A DNA stretch of 64,000 bases. Origin: Drosophila persimilis (taxonomy: Eukaryota > Arthropoda > Insecta > Diptera > Drosophilidae). The stretch lies in NCBI RefSeq assembly GCF_003286085.1, contig NW_020825312.1:2604001-2668000 (forward strand), in the 5' to 3' direction. Of this stretch, positions 12,363 to 25,734 are shown piece by piece. How positions within the stretch are numbered: position 1 is the stretch's first letter; every line of letters starts with the position of its first letter. The position numbers were made by a program, and so were the translations under genes. Below the pieces are notes generated by a model that was not told where the DNA came from, ran no database searches, and saw only the letters and a program-made list of their open reading frames with translations.

Positions 12363-14890
12363 AAGCCGGTCGGTCAGGTCATAAAGCACCTGTGCGTTGT
12401 CGCCAGGCGCCCCCCAAAAAGTATGCTACAAATTGCTTTAATTCCCCAACGAAAATAAGTTATTCCGTTTACGAGTATGTGTGTGTGTGTGTGTGTGTGT
12501 GTGCGTGGGTGTGCATGCGTGGTGACCCCCCTCCCCCCTCTCTTCACCAACAACCGCCAACTTTTGCCATGTGTTAAAATTAAAAAGTTTTGTCTCTGTT
12601 TTGTTGCCTTTTATCTCTTTTTTCTAAGACTGGCCCAAAAAAGCTCCTCCTTCTCTTTCCGTTCTTCCTGCTTGTCCCCAAAAGTGAGAGACTTTTGTGT
12701 GGTTAAGTAAATTTTATTTTGTTTTCCTCTCTCAATTATATTGTCAAGGTCAATTTGTTGTCTTTTCATTTTATGTTTGTTTCTCGAGCATTGTTTGTTC
12801 TCCTTCTCTTTCTCTCTCTCTTTTTGGCTTTGGGTGCGGCTTCCAAAAAGGACACGTGTGCCTTCCTATGTTGTGTGTGTCTTTCTGTTTGTCCTGCATA
12901 TGGAAGCAGCTGCTGCTCCTTTGGATCTCAGGCCATCGAGTGTCACGTGGCGCAGTTTTAAATTGAATTTGGCAAAAGGTGAGCTTTGTGGTTATTGTTA
13001 AGGCCATAAAGTGCTGGCGCTGGCCGCTCTAATTGCATGGGGAATTGATGCTTGGAATAAAATAGTTTAACCAAAAGCTCTAACGACTCACATAGTCACA
13101 GAGTCTCCGTTTGCCTTGAGCTCTTTGGGATTCAGTGTGAGTGTAGCCCTTTTTTCAGACATTATAGTTATGCGCTTTAAGTGAGGATACTATGATTTGG
13201 ATTGGACGATTACAGGGCAGAGAAGGAAGCTAAAATGTCATGTGAAATCTATCAGATTTGGATGTGATCAGTGTGAATTCCTAGCTGATCGATCTGGAAG
13301 TCAAGATACTCCTACGAGTTCTCTTCGCTTGTAGATTCATCAAAATCCTCCAATATACTCCCTGTTGTTCCTCCACCAGTCCAGGGCAAATGCTCCCAGC
13401 CCAACCCCAGACAAGGAAAAACTCTTACGTCCAACAACTAGTTAGCCGAAAAGCTGCGCCTACCTCTGCCACACCCTTGCCTTTCCGACTGGCATGTACT
13501 ACGAGTAGTATGTAAAAAACTGAAAAGCTGAAAAACCCCACTAGGCGTAAGAGCAAAAACGAATCCAATAAACTTTATTGCCTCGTTGCACAACTATCGT
13601 AGTTGATTTTTCCGCCCTTTTTTCCCTCTTTTCCTCCCCTTGCGTAGGAGTATCTGTCGGATGGGAAAAGCCAAGACCTGTGATGTTGTTGCTGTTACTT
13701 TATTTGAATTTGTCTAACTGGCGCGTAAATAGCCTTGAGGCAGTGGCTGAAGCGGGGGCAGCGGCAAGAGGGCAGCACAGCACTCAATTCGAACCCACAT
13801 GAGCGGGGCGTGGCTGGAGGCCATGTGCGTATATGTGCACACTTACACACATCTGTATATAACCGTGGTATAAGTACATACACATGTGTGTGCGGTGCCC
13901 GGATAGTGGTTCCAAGTCATATCCTGTGTACGGCAGAGCTCCTCTTTGGTTGTGGCCTTCCGCTCTCAGTCGAAAATAACAAAAGCGCGCACAATTTTCA
14001 CATTCATCAACAAAAAAACTGCGGTTTACTCCAAGCTCTTTTTTTTTTTTTTTTTTTGATTTGTTAGACAGGATTTTCAGATAACTTTTTTGGCATGTGT
14101 GGCGGGGAGCGGGGGTTTGAAACCTGGTGATGGTGTTGGGCTGAATGCCAATACTACTCGTATAATATTTGTCCTTGAGAAGGGCTTTTCCTGGCATTGG
14201 ATAGTTTTGGGTCACTCCACCTTCTGGCATTCCGAGCAACATTTTTGGATTGAAAGCCCTTCAACGAGCAGAACCTTTCCTTCCACTGCACTGCCTTGGA
14301 TGCACGAATGAAGTTTCCTTTTTTATTGCTTCTGAATGATATCTAATTTGGTGCGCACATGCGAAATTTGACTGGCGACGCCTATAAGTGCCACACCCGT
14401 GCCACTCCCAGTCGCTCCTCCCACACGCCAGTAGAGATTGAAGCAAATCGAAGGATATTTTCCCTACGGTAAGCTCCATTTACAAGTTCCCCGGATCAAG
14501 TGAAGCAATCAGTGGGCGTGCTCTCTGAAAGAAGAAAAACTTTCTGCTCCCTCTATGCACACACGCGTGTCTGGGCTTAGCAGCTGCTTGCTATTTTTTT
14601 TTTGTTTCTTTCGGGGCGTGGCTCTTGCCAATTTGGCCTTTAATCAGCTTAACAGACATATTTAATGCTGCAAGCCCACAAGTCCCCCCCTCCCCAACCA
14701 CCATTGGGAGGTGGGCAGGGGGTGAAGTGGTGCTCGTAGTTTGGCAACTGTGCAGCTGACAAAACCCATAAAGGTTTTTCAGTTATTGCTTTTAAATGAT
14801 TGTACGTTGTTTACACAAGTTTTTCTGCCTGGAGAGTTTTCCGGGAAGACAGCAACAACGACAACGACAACGACCACGTCGACACTTGCA

Positions 14891-14929
14891 GAACAGAACT
14901 GAACAGAACAGAACAGAACAGAACAGAAG
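14891..14929. repeat. (GAACA)n pentamer repeat
   Basis: Seven to eight GAACA units with one GAACT variant, preceded by an ACAACG hexamer ladder at about 14845-14875. Confidence 0.85.
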
Positions 14930-16242
14930 AATGGCGAATGGGATTGGGATTGGGGAATGGATAATGGGAAATGTGTGATGGGAAAAGTGGCCAAGTTGGA
15001 CAAAGAATTTAATTTCTTTTCATTCTTAGGACAGCCGCCTGCTGATGGCGCTTTTTGGACATGTTTCGGAGATTTATAGAAGGCATTGTCCGAATCGAAA
15101 TGAGAGATTTTTGGATCTGGGTCTGGGTCTGGGTCTGGGACTGTGTAAGGTTCTGGGTGAGAGGAAATTATTCGACTATCTCTGATGAGTTGAGGAGTGA
15201 ATGGAATGGAAACGGCAGCCACTGAAATAAATTGAATTAATCAAGCGGAAGGACCGAGTTATTTCGAACTAATTGGAAGGGTTTATCATGAACGGGTCGG
15301 TCGGTCGGTCGGTTGGTCGCTCTGTTCTAAATCACTTCACAAATCTCAATTGTTGCTGCCTGCCGGCAAAACCATACATACCCGTACCTCTAACCGTGCC
15401 CCTACCCCGTGCTCATACCCGTACCCGTACCCGACCATACGGCATCCATTAGATTTCCACATTCTTTCTGTGTTCAAGTTCGTAGTCGAAAGTTTTCCCA
15501 TTCCGCTTGTCAGGAACAGGCGCCAACTTTCCTCCTTTTCAGTCCCATCCGTTTCCATCAAAAAGCATCGAAATCGAACCAAAAATCTGCCAATAACACT
15601 CAAATGCTTTTCGCCTCTCCATTGTGTATCTTTGTATCTATGTATTCGAGTGCGTGTGCGAGTGTTGGTGGGGTTGTGGGTGTGGATGTGTGTGCCTGTC
15701 AACGTCAAACACTTCTTGTTAGCAAGTGTTATGTATGTTCACGCTGCTTTTCAATCCTGCCTGCCTGCCTGCCCCCTTTGTCCGCTCTTTTTGTTTTCTG
15801 CTGTGCTGGCATTTTCTGCGATTTTTCCTTTCGTTTCATTTCGTTTGGTTCCTTTTTCGTTTCTTTTCGTTTACTTGTTCGTTTTGCCGACTTCCATGTA
15901 ATTTTCAACGCAATTTTCTTGTTGGCTGGGTATCTTACGCTCCTGTTTATGTTTGAGTTTCAGCATCTGAAAGTGTGCTTCAAAACTTCACCAGAAGCAG
16001 GAGCCACAGCCCCAGCCCCAGCCACAGTCCTGGTGCCTGGCCTGGTCGGGTGTCGATATTCGCAGGAGCCGTCCGCACGTGTTTCGCGTCTCCTTCAGCA
16101 CCGTTTATGGCCATCCATGCCATGGACCAAAGGTCGTGGGAGAATGCAAAAGCAGTTTCCAGAGGTTTTTCCTCGGCTACTCGCTTTGTGTAATAGTCGC
16201 AATTGTAGTCAAGTGTCGGGGAGGAGCAAAAGTTGAGTGCTG

Positions 16243-16243
<1 letters not shown>

Positions 16244-16276
<33 letters not shown>
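16244..16276. repeat. (TGC)n trinucleotide repeat
   Basis: About eleven TGC triplets, the longest perfect trinucleotide run seen in the gene-free part. In the plus-strand frame it would encode a poly-Leu stretch; there is no sign of a real gene. Confidence 0.9.
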
Positions 16277-18183
16277 ATGCTGGACTCTTTTACAGCACCA
16301 TGACCTTCCCTTTTGGCTCTTTTGGTGTATCAGTGCTTTTGTTGGAGGGACGATGGACGGTTAGCGGTCAATTGTTTTAGCCTCGGAAAGTGCTATTCAG
16401 ATGGACAAACAGAAGGTGGGTAGACGGTGGCATGCGAACAAAAGGTTGCGTAAAGAGTAAGCAAAAGAAAGGGTCACTTCTGAAAAGGCTTGAAACTGTT
16501 GCCCTAAATCATGGACAATCTCACGTTTACGTAAAACTATCGAGGCGCCTAACTGTTTTATCTCTTGTCCTCGCCATCGATTAATAATTTATACCCTTAA
16601 CTTGGTTAAAAGTGTCCCCGGAGCCCGAGAGACTCCATTGACTCCCCATGTCGTCACCTAACCCCAGGTTCACTTTACCTATTTCCCATTCGTAATCCCA
16701 TTTGCCACAATAAATTCACTTAAGCCTCACCCAAATGCCTTCAATTATGCCTTCAGCATGTCCCATATGCAACCGGGCCTCAGGTCGGCTAACCCCTTGC
16801 CCCTTTCCCCTTCCCCATATACCATACACCATCCACTACTCCCCGGCAGGACAAGCGGCTTAGAACTTAATTTCCTGTTTCCACTCATAACCAGGCGGCA
16901 GCAGAGTGAATTTTCCTTCTTCTACGAATATCCAGTGCTCCGTAAGGCTCTTTGGCCTTAGTCAAACACGCAACTGGAAGAAAAAAAAAAAACGGAAAAG
17001 AGGCAGAGAGGCAGAGAGGAAACCTAGAGGAGAGCAGAGTGTACAAGTCACTTAATTAAATGTTGCTCATACGCAATGGTGTGCGGGGTGCAAACAGAAG
17101 CCAGCGCTGGCCCCCTGCTCCTCTATTTGTCCCCGAAGGGGTCCTGCTTGGAAAATCCTTTGAGTGACTTTAAGCCATCATCGCCCTATGCAAATACACT
17201 TGGCAAAACAAGCCAGAAAGGCAACACCTGGAGATCCTTGGAGCCTTGGTGCTGGCGGTGTGCACGTGCACCTCCCTGCTCTCTGTGCTTTCTGCTGCTC
17301 TCTGCTGCTGCACAAAATCCCCTAATTAAATGTAAATTACAAAATGCTTCAATGCAATGCCAGAGCAGAAGATGCCAGACGAGAGGACGAGCTGGCAGCG
17401 GGGGCTTGTACGGCGGAGGGGAGCGGTCGGCAAATGGGGTAAAATGGCAAGTGGCGTTGTCATCCCGAGTTGAAAATTGTAATTTTCATGCTTATTACAA
17501 TATTTATGCGCGCTAAGCAGCAGCAGAGTCATACTCCTAGACGTGTCCTTGGCTGTTGCTGTTGCTGGTGCTGGTGCTGTTGCTGCTGCTGTCTTGGCAT
17601 TTGACTTTTTGTCGCCTGCTCCCTTTCTGCAGCGTCCTTTTTCTTGTTGTTGAATTGTTTTTTTATCATTAGTGCTGATGAAATGTAAGCCAAGGAGGAT
17701 GTCAAAGTTTCGTCCTGGGCTGCGTAATGGCTGCCATTTCCGCTTTGGCTGGGACAACACGACACGCGCCAGTACCGCCACCAAACTTCCAGGACACAAT
17801 CCTTGTCTCCAGACTCCTCCAAGCTCCAGGCTCCAGGCTCCAAGCTGCAAGCGCCCAAGCATCTCCTTGGTGGTGGCATCACCATCCAGTGTCCCCATCT
17901 CCAGTATCAGCTTGCAGCTTCGAGAGTTCCCTTATTCCGATGGCATCTCTGGGGCTTAGGCAGATGCAAATCCCTCTGCAGTCTCCCTCCTGTCACACTC
18001 TTTTCCCGCCACCGGCGAGACATTAAGTATTAAATTTTCAGAAGCTTTGGTTTAAGGTTTCAGCTTCTGTTTCTATTTCTGCTGCTGCTTCAAGTATCGA
18101 CACATGGAGTGGCCGTAAACGTAGGCAACATAAATCAAACCCAAAAACTATTTTCATTTACAAATTGAACTTGGAAAATGGGC

Positions 18184-18231
18184 GAGTGGGAGTGGGAGTG
18201 GGAGTCAGAGTAGGAGTGGGAGTGAGAGTGG
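18184..18231. repeat. (GAGTGG)n degenerate hexamer repeat
   Basis: Eight GAGTGG-type units with CAGAGT and GTGAGA variants. Confidence 0.85.
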
Positions 18232-21164
18232 GCGGGGTGACTATAAAACAGCAGCCATTAAAAGCTAGCACACAGCAGTAAAAGCTGTACATCCAGCTGG
18301 GAGACGAGGACGGGCAAAAACTAAAAGCCGACAAGAAAAACCGAAATTGAGGAGCGAAAGCGAACCCAAAAAAGTAAAAGTCTTGCGCGTCGTTTTACGT
18401 GCTGCTGCTGCTGCGTGCAAAACCGCACGCGTAATAAAGTTAACGGTCTCATATATAAATGGGGGGCGGCCACAGCTCCATTTCGGGTAGAGAGAGACCC
18501 AGAGAGACCCAGGCCAGGCCAGGCCAGGCCTCTGTGGTTTGGCAATTGCTGGAAATTTGACAGTTTTCCAAAAATTTTCGCAATTAGATGCGAACTACGA
18601 CAATTGCAAATGGCGTCGACCAGCTGAAGGGCAACCGGAGACGGAAGTGTAAGACTGCGTGTACGAGCAGTGCTCCCGTGTGTGTGAGTGTGTGTACACT
18701 CTCTCTCTGGTTAACTGTTTGCCGCTGATGAAACTCTCAACGGCTGAGAGGGGGAGAATCAGAGAAGCTGGCAGCCCCAAAAACCCCAAAGATTTTTATT
18801 GCATGTGACATTTACACAGCATTTGATGTTTATTGAAGTGCGTCGATGTGTGCGCGCAGGAGTGTGTGTCTGTGTGTGCGTGCTCTCAGCGGGAAAAGAG
18901 TTGATAGTGTGAGTGTGGTGGAAAAGGTGTTTGGTTAAGCGGTTTGCCGGAAGAGCAACTTCCCAACTTCCAGATATATTTTCCTACACACCTACATATA
19001 TACAGCTGACTAGAGGAGCAGATACATATATGTATGTGGGAACAGCAGCAGATTAAGTGGCAAAGAGCATGGGGCTAAATCGAGCATTTGTGGGTTTCGT
19101 CTGTGTCTGGCAATAGCGGGTTCGCTTTTTTGCCTAAAATGGTTTTGAACGTACGTCTGTGGGTTATTAGCGAGCTGTTTATGGGATATTAATATTCAAT
19201 TGTGAAGGAAAGTTTCGGCTGCTGTGCGGCGAACCATGTCTCAAGGGCAAAGTTTTCAATGTGGCCGATGCATGGCTGAGTGGAGTGTAATATTCAAGGT
19301 TCGGCATCTTTCTATATCATTTGGCGCTGAAGAACGGCAATGGTATCCTTTGAATCAAATGACTCGAACGAACGGTACAGTTAGCAATGATTCTGGTGAT
19401 TCTGGCATTTTAATATGAAATACTAAAAAGCAGTAGGTACTCCTTTAAAAGAATGATCAAAATAGCAGATCTGATACATCGTAGATTCACAAAAAATACA
19501 TTTTCCCTTAAAGAAAATCTTAAGTATTCTCTTAAAGTCTGCAAAATATGCTCCTACCGAACTTTGGCTTTAAAAATGTTTGCTCTTCCCCACCCTTTAG
19601 TTGTTCCACACTCTCCTCCTCCTCCTCCTCCTCCTATCCATATTCTGCTCTACTTAGGCACATGCTGATGACACATCCTGCCCGAAAGTACGAGTATGCG
19701 TAGCCAGCATGCTAAGCAATGTCTTTGAGGTGTGTCTCCGTCTCCGTCGACCCCTTCCCCAATCTCTACCTCTACATGTATTTTGCACATGGAGACGTGC
19801 ATGTGTGTCCATGTGACCTTTAAAGCATTTTTGGCTACCAGAGTACATTGTTCGTGAAATTTGTGCCTTTGGCGTGTGGGCTTTTGGAGCCGGGAGCGAC
19901 GGGAGGCAGGGCCAGCAACCGCATATTAGCTGACGGGGGGGGGGGGGGGGGAAACATTTCAACCTGCTTACCCTGATCAGCTTTTAAGCTTTTCTCTTTT
20001 AAAGTCTCAACTCGAGCGATGCGATGGAAAATGCGTATTTAAATAATTTCCAAAAATTTCCCCCTAAGCTTTTTAAATACTCTCGTGCTCGTTCTGGGCT
20101 CGGCGGCGGGGTGGGGCTGGTCTGGTCTGGGCTGGGCTGGGCAAACATTTGCATAAGAAATTTAAGCTTGCTTTTCTGTGCGACTCTGCTGAGCATTATT
20201 TACACTCAATTCACCTTTTCGTCTCCTCCTCTGCGGCATTCTTCTCTCATTTATATCCTCTGCAAATTCGTTTCTTTACAGCATGAAAGATTGAAGCTTT
20301 CCCATAGAAACACCGAAGAAAAGAAGCGAAAGAAGCGACTGGAGGGGGAGAGAGAGAGCTGCAATCCATTGCTTCTTTCAGATCCTTTCATTTGCTCGGT
20401 TGGTCAGAGGAATTCCCAAAATTATTACAAGTGTTGCATTCAAATTAAGAGAAACATGAGGTAAGATTTAAGGAAAATCTTCAATTCAACAGAATTAAAG
20501 TGCAGAAAACTCTGGAATCTAAATCAAGAAACATGAACAGCAGAGAAGAGACTCCGGAGTAGGGAAATGCTGACTGGAAAAACTTTCCATCCAAATCTGA
20601 ACTTAAACTCGATTCGTTTTATCAAAAACTTGAACTAGAAATTTGAGGAAACTTTTACACAACTGACCCACATAGACAGACACTTCCCTCCGACTTGCAA
20701 CTTCCATCTCCCTGACTCTTAATTTCTGTCTCCTGGACTCCCTTAAAAATCACAACAACCAAGGATCTGGATGTGGATCTGTGGGCGGGCCGAGAGAAAC
20801 GTTTATCTGTGCCAACTAATTCCTACAAATTACAAGTGGACCAAAGATTCTGTCCTAGCGCCTCTAATAACTACATGGCTGGTTATTATAAAAGTTTTTC
20901 CATTTCGTAAAACTTTTACAAAATGGAAATTCAGCTTTCCCCCGCTCCCTGCCTTCTGCCTTCTGCCCGTAGTTTTTCTTGTCTCTAAAAAAAAGAACGA
21001 CACACGCACGCATGAAAATGAAACGATCAAAATGTGGAAAAAGTGAAGCAATTTACTGGGACACGTTCTCCCATTACATGGATTCGAAGGATGCAGTCCG
21101 CCCCCAAAGTCTCAGTCTCAGTCCCAGTCCCATTCCCAGAGCGGGTGACTTAAGAAATTTCATG

Positions 21165-21198
<34 letters not shown>

Positions 21199-21952
21199 AG
21201 TTTCGCAGTGACTTTGTAAAGCTTTAGCTCCTGGTCTTGGTCCTGGTTACCAATGTCTGTCCCGTACTGAAACCCCTCTTTCTTTGTGTGACAGGATTTG
21301 AATTTGAAATTGAAAACAAGTTTATAACGTGAATTGGCAAATATGGAGCTCCAGAAAAGAGGGGAGTCCACGCACGACAGACATTGTCGCACTCCCAGAG
21401 ACACAGAGAGAGACAGAGAGAAAAATACTCTCCATATGGAAGGAACAAGTGGCTCAAGTAGCAAAACTCTAGAAAGGGCTTTGCACTGGGCCAAGAAACT
21501 TTGGCCATGGATTCACTGCTGCCTGGACTTGGACTCGTCGTGGCACTGGTGCTGGAACTGCTACCGGCAACGGTACTGGCACTGGTACCCCTTTGTCGTT
21601 TGATGCACATTGAACATTGTTGCCAACACCCCGTCCCGTCCCCCGCCGAACTTTCATTTGCGTAAGTCGTTGCTAGCACATACGCCGTGGGGCAGATTGC
21701 TTCTCGCCTTTCTCCGTTTTCCATTCAAATTGTTTTCTCTTTGCATTATAAGCATAAATATGAGAACTTGTATATGCATATGGCCCCTTATACCATATCC
21801 ATATATGCATACAGCCCCGTTTTATATACATATGTGTATGTGCAAAACTCTGTACTGTAACACACTTTTATGCATTCAAACACACACACACACACACTCG
21901 CACTCACACGAACACGCACATTGTGTGTGCCATTTACCTAGAAAAGGAAAAC

Positions 21953-22020
21953 TGCTGTTGCTGTTGCAGTTGCAGTTGCAGTTCCAGTTCCAGTTGCATT
22001 TGCAGTTGCAGTTGCATTTT
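21953..22020. repeat. (GCAGTT)n degenerate hexamer repeat
   Basis: Eleven hexamers of the GCTGTT/GCAGTT/CCAGTT/GCATTT family. It lies about 240 bp upstream of the TATA box of the 159-aa secreted protein gene. Confidence 0.85.
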
Positions 22021-22263
22021 CAATACAGGTCAAGTTTCTTGGTCTTGAAAGGAGGTATGTGTTGGGGGGCTTTGCAGGTGAAAAACAACAAAGACTCACA
22101 AACATGTCGATAGTTCTGGCAACTGTTTTACTTAAAATTCAAGTGTTTTTCTTTGCGATAATCGCACTCAGAACAGAATACGAGTATAACTGCACTATCG
22201 ATACGACAGTAATTTGTCAGTTGGTGAATCAACAAAACCAACAATTCTGAGGAAAGAGAACGC

Positions 22264-22299
22264 TATAAAAGTTGAGCGATTGGGAAAATCAAGTCAGTT
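22264..22299 (+). promoter_or_regulatory. TATA/Inr promoter of the 159-aa gene
   Basis: TATAAAAG lies at 22264-22271 and TCAGTT at 22294-22299. The initiator A at 22296 is 32 bp from the first T of the TATA box, the classic spacing in Drosophila. This predicts a leader of about 35 nt to the ATG at 22331. Confidence 0.8.
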
Positions 22300-22330
22300 C
22301 AATCAGCCCCCTTGAGAGACCAACAATATA

Positions 22331-22810
22331 ATGGAGAAAATCACCCTGTTCGCTTTGATCTGCCTGATCGGGACTGCTGTGGCCACTCCGATGGGTTTCA
22401 CCCACGCAACGACTTCACCCAAGCAGGCGGGCACTGCTCCAGGGGTTGTGCACTGGACCACGGGCGTCCAAACCAAGGGTTCCACGGCTCTCAACCAAAC
22501 GAAGACCACAACTAACGGTAAACCTACAGTTCAGGCCGTAAAAGTAACAGCTACAACCGCAGCGCTGCCAGCCGTTCACAACTCCAGTGCCGTCCAGGGA
22601 TCCACGACGACCGTAGACACAACATTACCCGCTGCATCCGATACCAAGACTCAGGCACCTAATGAGGCCACAACTCCGCCTCCAGCTCATTCTGAGGAGA
22701 CTGTGACCACCACTGAAGCCGCAACAACCGTAGCAGTAACTGAGCAAATCATTCCAAAAGAGGCTCAGTCTGCTAAGCAGAAGCAACGCAAGGCGAAGAA
22801 GTTCGTTTGA
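22331..22810 (+). CDS. Small secreted Thr/Ala-rich glue-like protein
   Basis: Encodes 159 residues. The first 18-20 form a clear signal peptide (MEKITLFALICLIGTAVA), and the mature chain starts near ATPMG, so the product is probably secreted. The body is Thr/Ala/Pro/Val-rich with many Thr runs, suitable for O-glycosylation. One NSS sequon is visible and I see no Cys after the signal. The chain ends in a basic tail, SAKQKQRKAKKFV. The start is the first ATG after a TATA/Inr promoter, and AATAAA follows 79 bp after the stop. Both ends resemble those of the 1218-aa protein downstream: TP after the signal, and a terminal SAK...KAKK. No enzymatic domain is seen. By composition and architecture I infer a gland-secreted mucin-like or 'new glue'-type protein; orthology is not established. 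Confidence 0.85.
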   Translation: MEKITLFALICLIGTAVATPMGFTHATTSPKQAGTAPGVVHWTTGVQTKGSTALNQTKTTTNGKPTVQAVKVTATTAALPAVHNSSAVQGSTTTVDTTLPAASDTKTQAPNEATTPPPAHSEETVTTTEAATTVAVTEQIIPKEAQSAKQKQRKAKKFV

Positions 22811-22888
22811 GAATGAGGGTAAATGCCCGATATAAACAAAAACATACACATATAAATATCTGAAATATCCATATACCCATATAACATA

Positions 22889-22894
22889 AATAAA
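22889..22894 (+). terminator. Poly(A) signal of the 159-aa gene
   Basis: AATAAA lies 79 bp past the stop codon. Further AATAAA hexamers occur at 22934-22939 and just downstream, so alternative 3' ends are possible. Confidence 0.6.
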
Positions 22895-22959
22895 AGAGCG
22901 TTTCCAAGGGGAATTATACTTATCTTTCAAATAAATAAAGGAGCTAACCAATAAAATAT

Positions 22960-25734
22960 TTAAAGAGGAAGGAAAATCTGGAATGTGTCTTTTCAAGTAT
23001 CAATAAATGCAGAATGGGTTTCCTGGGACTTGCTTAAACTCAATGATTTACCCAATGTACAATGCACATGATATACATATATAAATATATATGTAATCTA
23101 AGACACATCGCTACTAACACATACTTGACCATATTCGATCCCAACCCACTTCGAGTACTATATCTGCAAGGCCATCACGTATCCCAGGTATCTTTCTACC
23201 GCAATAAACACGAAATGGGACAAAAAGCTGTTATGAAAACTAAGTCCTCGACTGGGAGTTGGACAGGACTTGAATTTTCTCACCTGCGACATCTTTTTGC
23301 TGTCGCCACAGGGACACGACACAGACTCCCGGAGACAACGAGGCAGACAACAGAGCTAGCTGGCAACTAAAAATTTAACAAAACCAATTATTTGATTTTA
23401 AAATTCCATTAAAAGATAAAAGATGGTGGATGGAGGATGGACGATGGAGGATGGACGATGGAGGAGTGCGCTAGAAAATGGAGTGGCATCCCGTGCAAGT
23501 TGAGCTGTGGCCAAATCGTGATGCTGCAAGGACTTGAACCTGCCCCGTGGCATCCGGATGTTGACATCCCGGACCGCCCTCGAATGCCACGGAAGGAGCA
23601 ACAGCGTTGTCTTGAGATAAGCAAAGTAGAAAAAAACAAAAAAAAACAAAAAAAAAACAGAAAGGGTTTAACACGTGCACTCGACGGAGCCATAAATAAA
23701 AGTCGAGCCCGCCATACGGACAAGGAGCAAAGGTGCTCGACCAAGGACCAAGGACGATGACAGGACCGATAATGATGACAGCCAATTGTGGCAACTGTGA
23801 GAGCTTGGGACACGTGTGTCTGGTGGGGGGATCAAGATATTTAGTTGGTGGAATAGAAACACTCTTGAACTGTTGCTTGATAGACTTTCCATGTTCAATG
23901 TTTCGTTCGCTTTCGATGCAATGTGCACCGGGACCGCATTTTGTATAGGCCTCTCAAATGAACCCCAACTTCCTCCTAACCGCAGCAGCTCCAATCCAAG
24001 TATCGATCCACTCAACCATCCAACCATGTGGCAACTCTTAACCACACTTCAACTTCATGTGCCTGCTGCCTCGCTTATGCATAATACAATTTTCTTAGTT
24101 GCAGTTCCCCAATCTTCAGGCTGTTTCTACTACTCTCTAATACAATTTGCAGCAAGTTTGGCGGCTGGTGCACCACGCTCTCCCTCTGTCTCCCTCCAAA
24201 AATGGACTTGAATGTGCTTCTCGCTGCGCTGCGCTGCCCTGAGGCTGGGCGAATAAACTACAATCTGCAGTTGCAGTCGCTTCCGCTTCCATTCCCAATC
24301 CCACATCTTCGGGCCACATCCACATCTACACTTCCGCTCCCGCTCCCGCTCACCCGCTCCCGTTCCAGCCATTCATCAATTTATTTAAATTTTGTGCAAG
24401 CCGCAGAACTTGACAGCTGGCTGTCAGTCGCTTCGCTGGCCAGCCGCAGAAACTTCTCCTCGGTTCTGGCCCAGACTCTTCGCTAACAGAATTACCCTCG
24501 CAACTTGGGAGGGGAAAGGCAACAAGGCAAGGAGAAGCTCCTCTATTAAATCATATTTTCCGCTTCTCTTTCTATTTGCTGTGTTGCCAAACTTCAACCT
24601 CCAACGTTCCAGCTTCAGCTCCAGCTCCAGCGTCAGCTCCAACTCCATCTGCAGCTCCAACTCCTAGTCGGAGGCTGACTTTTATGCCGTCAGCATCATC
24701 CTTATGCGCACATAATTTCTACTTATGTTCTTTTCGCTCCCTACCCTGCTCCACACCACCCCAGCCCTCACCTACATGCATATAAAATGTATTTTATAGT
24801 TTTGCAAAAGAAAAACTTGTAAGAGCATTATACTCAAAGTTTCAATGTGCATTTCAATTACACTTTGGCGCAAAGTGTAGCCAAGCAGTGGAGCGGTGGA
24901 GCAGTGAAGCCGAGGAGAAGGCGAGGCGAATGATAAAAAATGAAGGGGCGAACGAATGGCTGAGTGGAGTAGAGTGGGCGTGGGCGTGGTAATAGCCATT
25001 ACACACATTGTAAAGTAGAAAGCCATTGTACCCGTAGCTCCTCCTTCTGTTGATATCTTCTAATTGGAGTCCAACAAAGACGTTGTCGCTTCGCATGGCA
25101 CTAAGGCCCGGTCACTCATACGCTCTGTTGTCCGCTCGTTCGCACACACCCATAACGTTCCCAAGCACCCAGTCATAGTCATAGTGCCTGTCCGTGTCCC
25201 CTGTCCCATCACCCCATCACCCCATCATGGCTCCTTCTGGTAACGCTTATCCCTTTTGTCAGTTGCTAATAAACACGAGAAGCAAGCGTATAAATTGTTG
25301 ACATCTTACTAGCTGTTGCAGCAACTGTTGTTGACAGAAACAGAACGAGAATGAGAATGAGAGCGAGGCATGTGGCAGGAACACGAAGGGTCTGACTGCA
25401 AAGAGGGATCGGATGGACAAAGACTGACAACAGTTGTAGCATTTTTCATACGTCAGCGAAAAGTCTCTTTGTGAGTGGCTAATAACACAGCCCCACAAAA
25501 AGAAAGTGAAGATGTCTGTCCCGAGCAGTTGGGAGAGAGTCAGTCTATATGTATTTTTTTTTTAAATTCTCACATAGGATACAGATTCAGCGGTTCAATT
25601 TCATTGAATTGAAAGAATTGGAGTGTTGATTGGGAATCATAATCATTGATGAAAATTTACAATCAAATCAATTTGGGGTTCTAAGACGTTTATCGGGCAT
25701 CTTAAAACCTTTAATATTTATCATTTAATGGTGT
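22960..25734. other. Gene-free spacer between secreted-protein genes
   Basis: No frame shows a signal peptide or a TATA/Inr promoter. The segment has a GGATGGACGATGGA-type repeat at about 23420-23465, a CAGCTC-rich block at about 24607-24660 and a triple CCCATCA at about 25206-25226. Overlapping open frames on both strands are composition-driven. Confidence 0.55.

Larger units (their letters stand above)
9721..22240. other. Gene-free segment (intron or intergenic)
   Basis: No supportable gene is present. Long open frames, for example at 15409-16236 and 17326-17898, are low in complexity, overlap open frames on other strands and lack promoter context. The segment contains many CAG/CTG, hexamer and pentamer repeats, poly(T) at 14039-14057 and purine-rich blocks. 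I see no tRNA-like structure. Confidence 0.6.

Noticed and set aside
15409-16236. 275-codon plus-strand frame
   Set aside because: Cys/Phe/Ser-rich shadow translation of pyrimidine-rich spacer, overlapped by several other open frames; no promoter, domain or poly(A) context.
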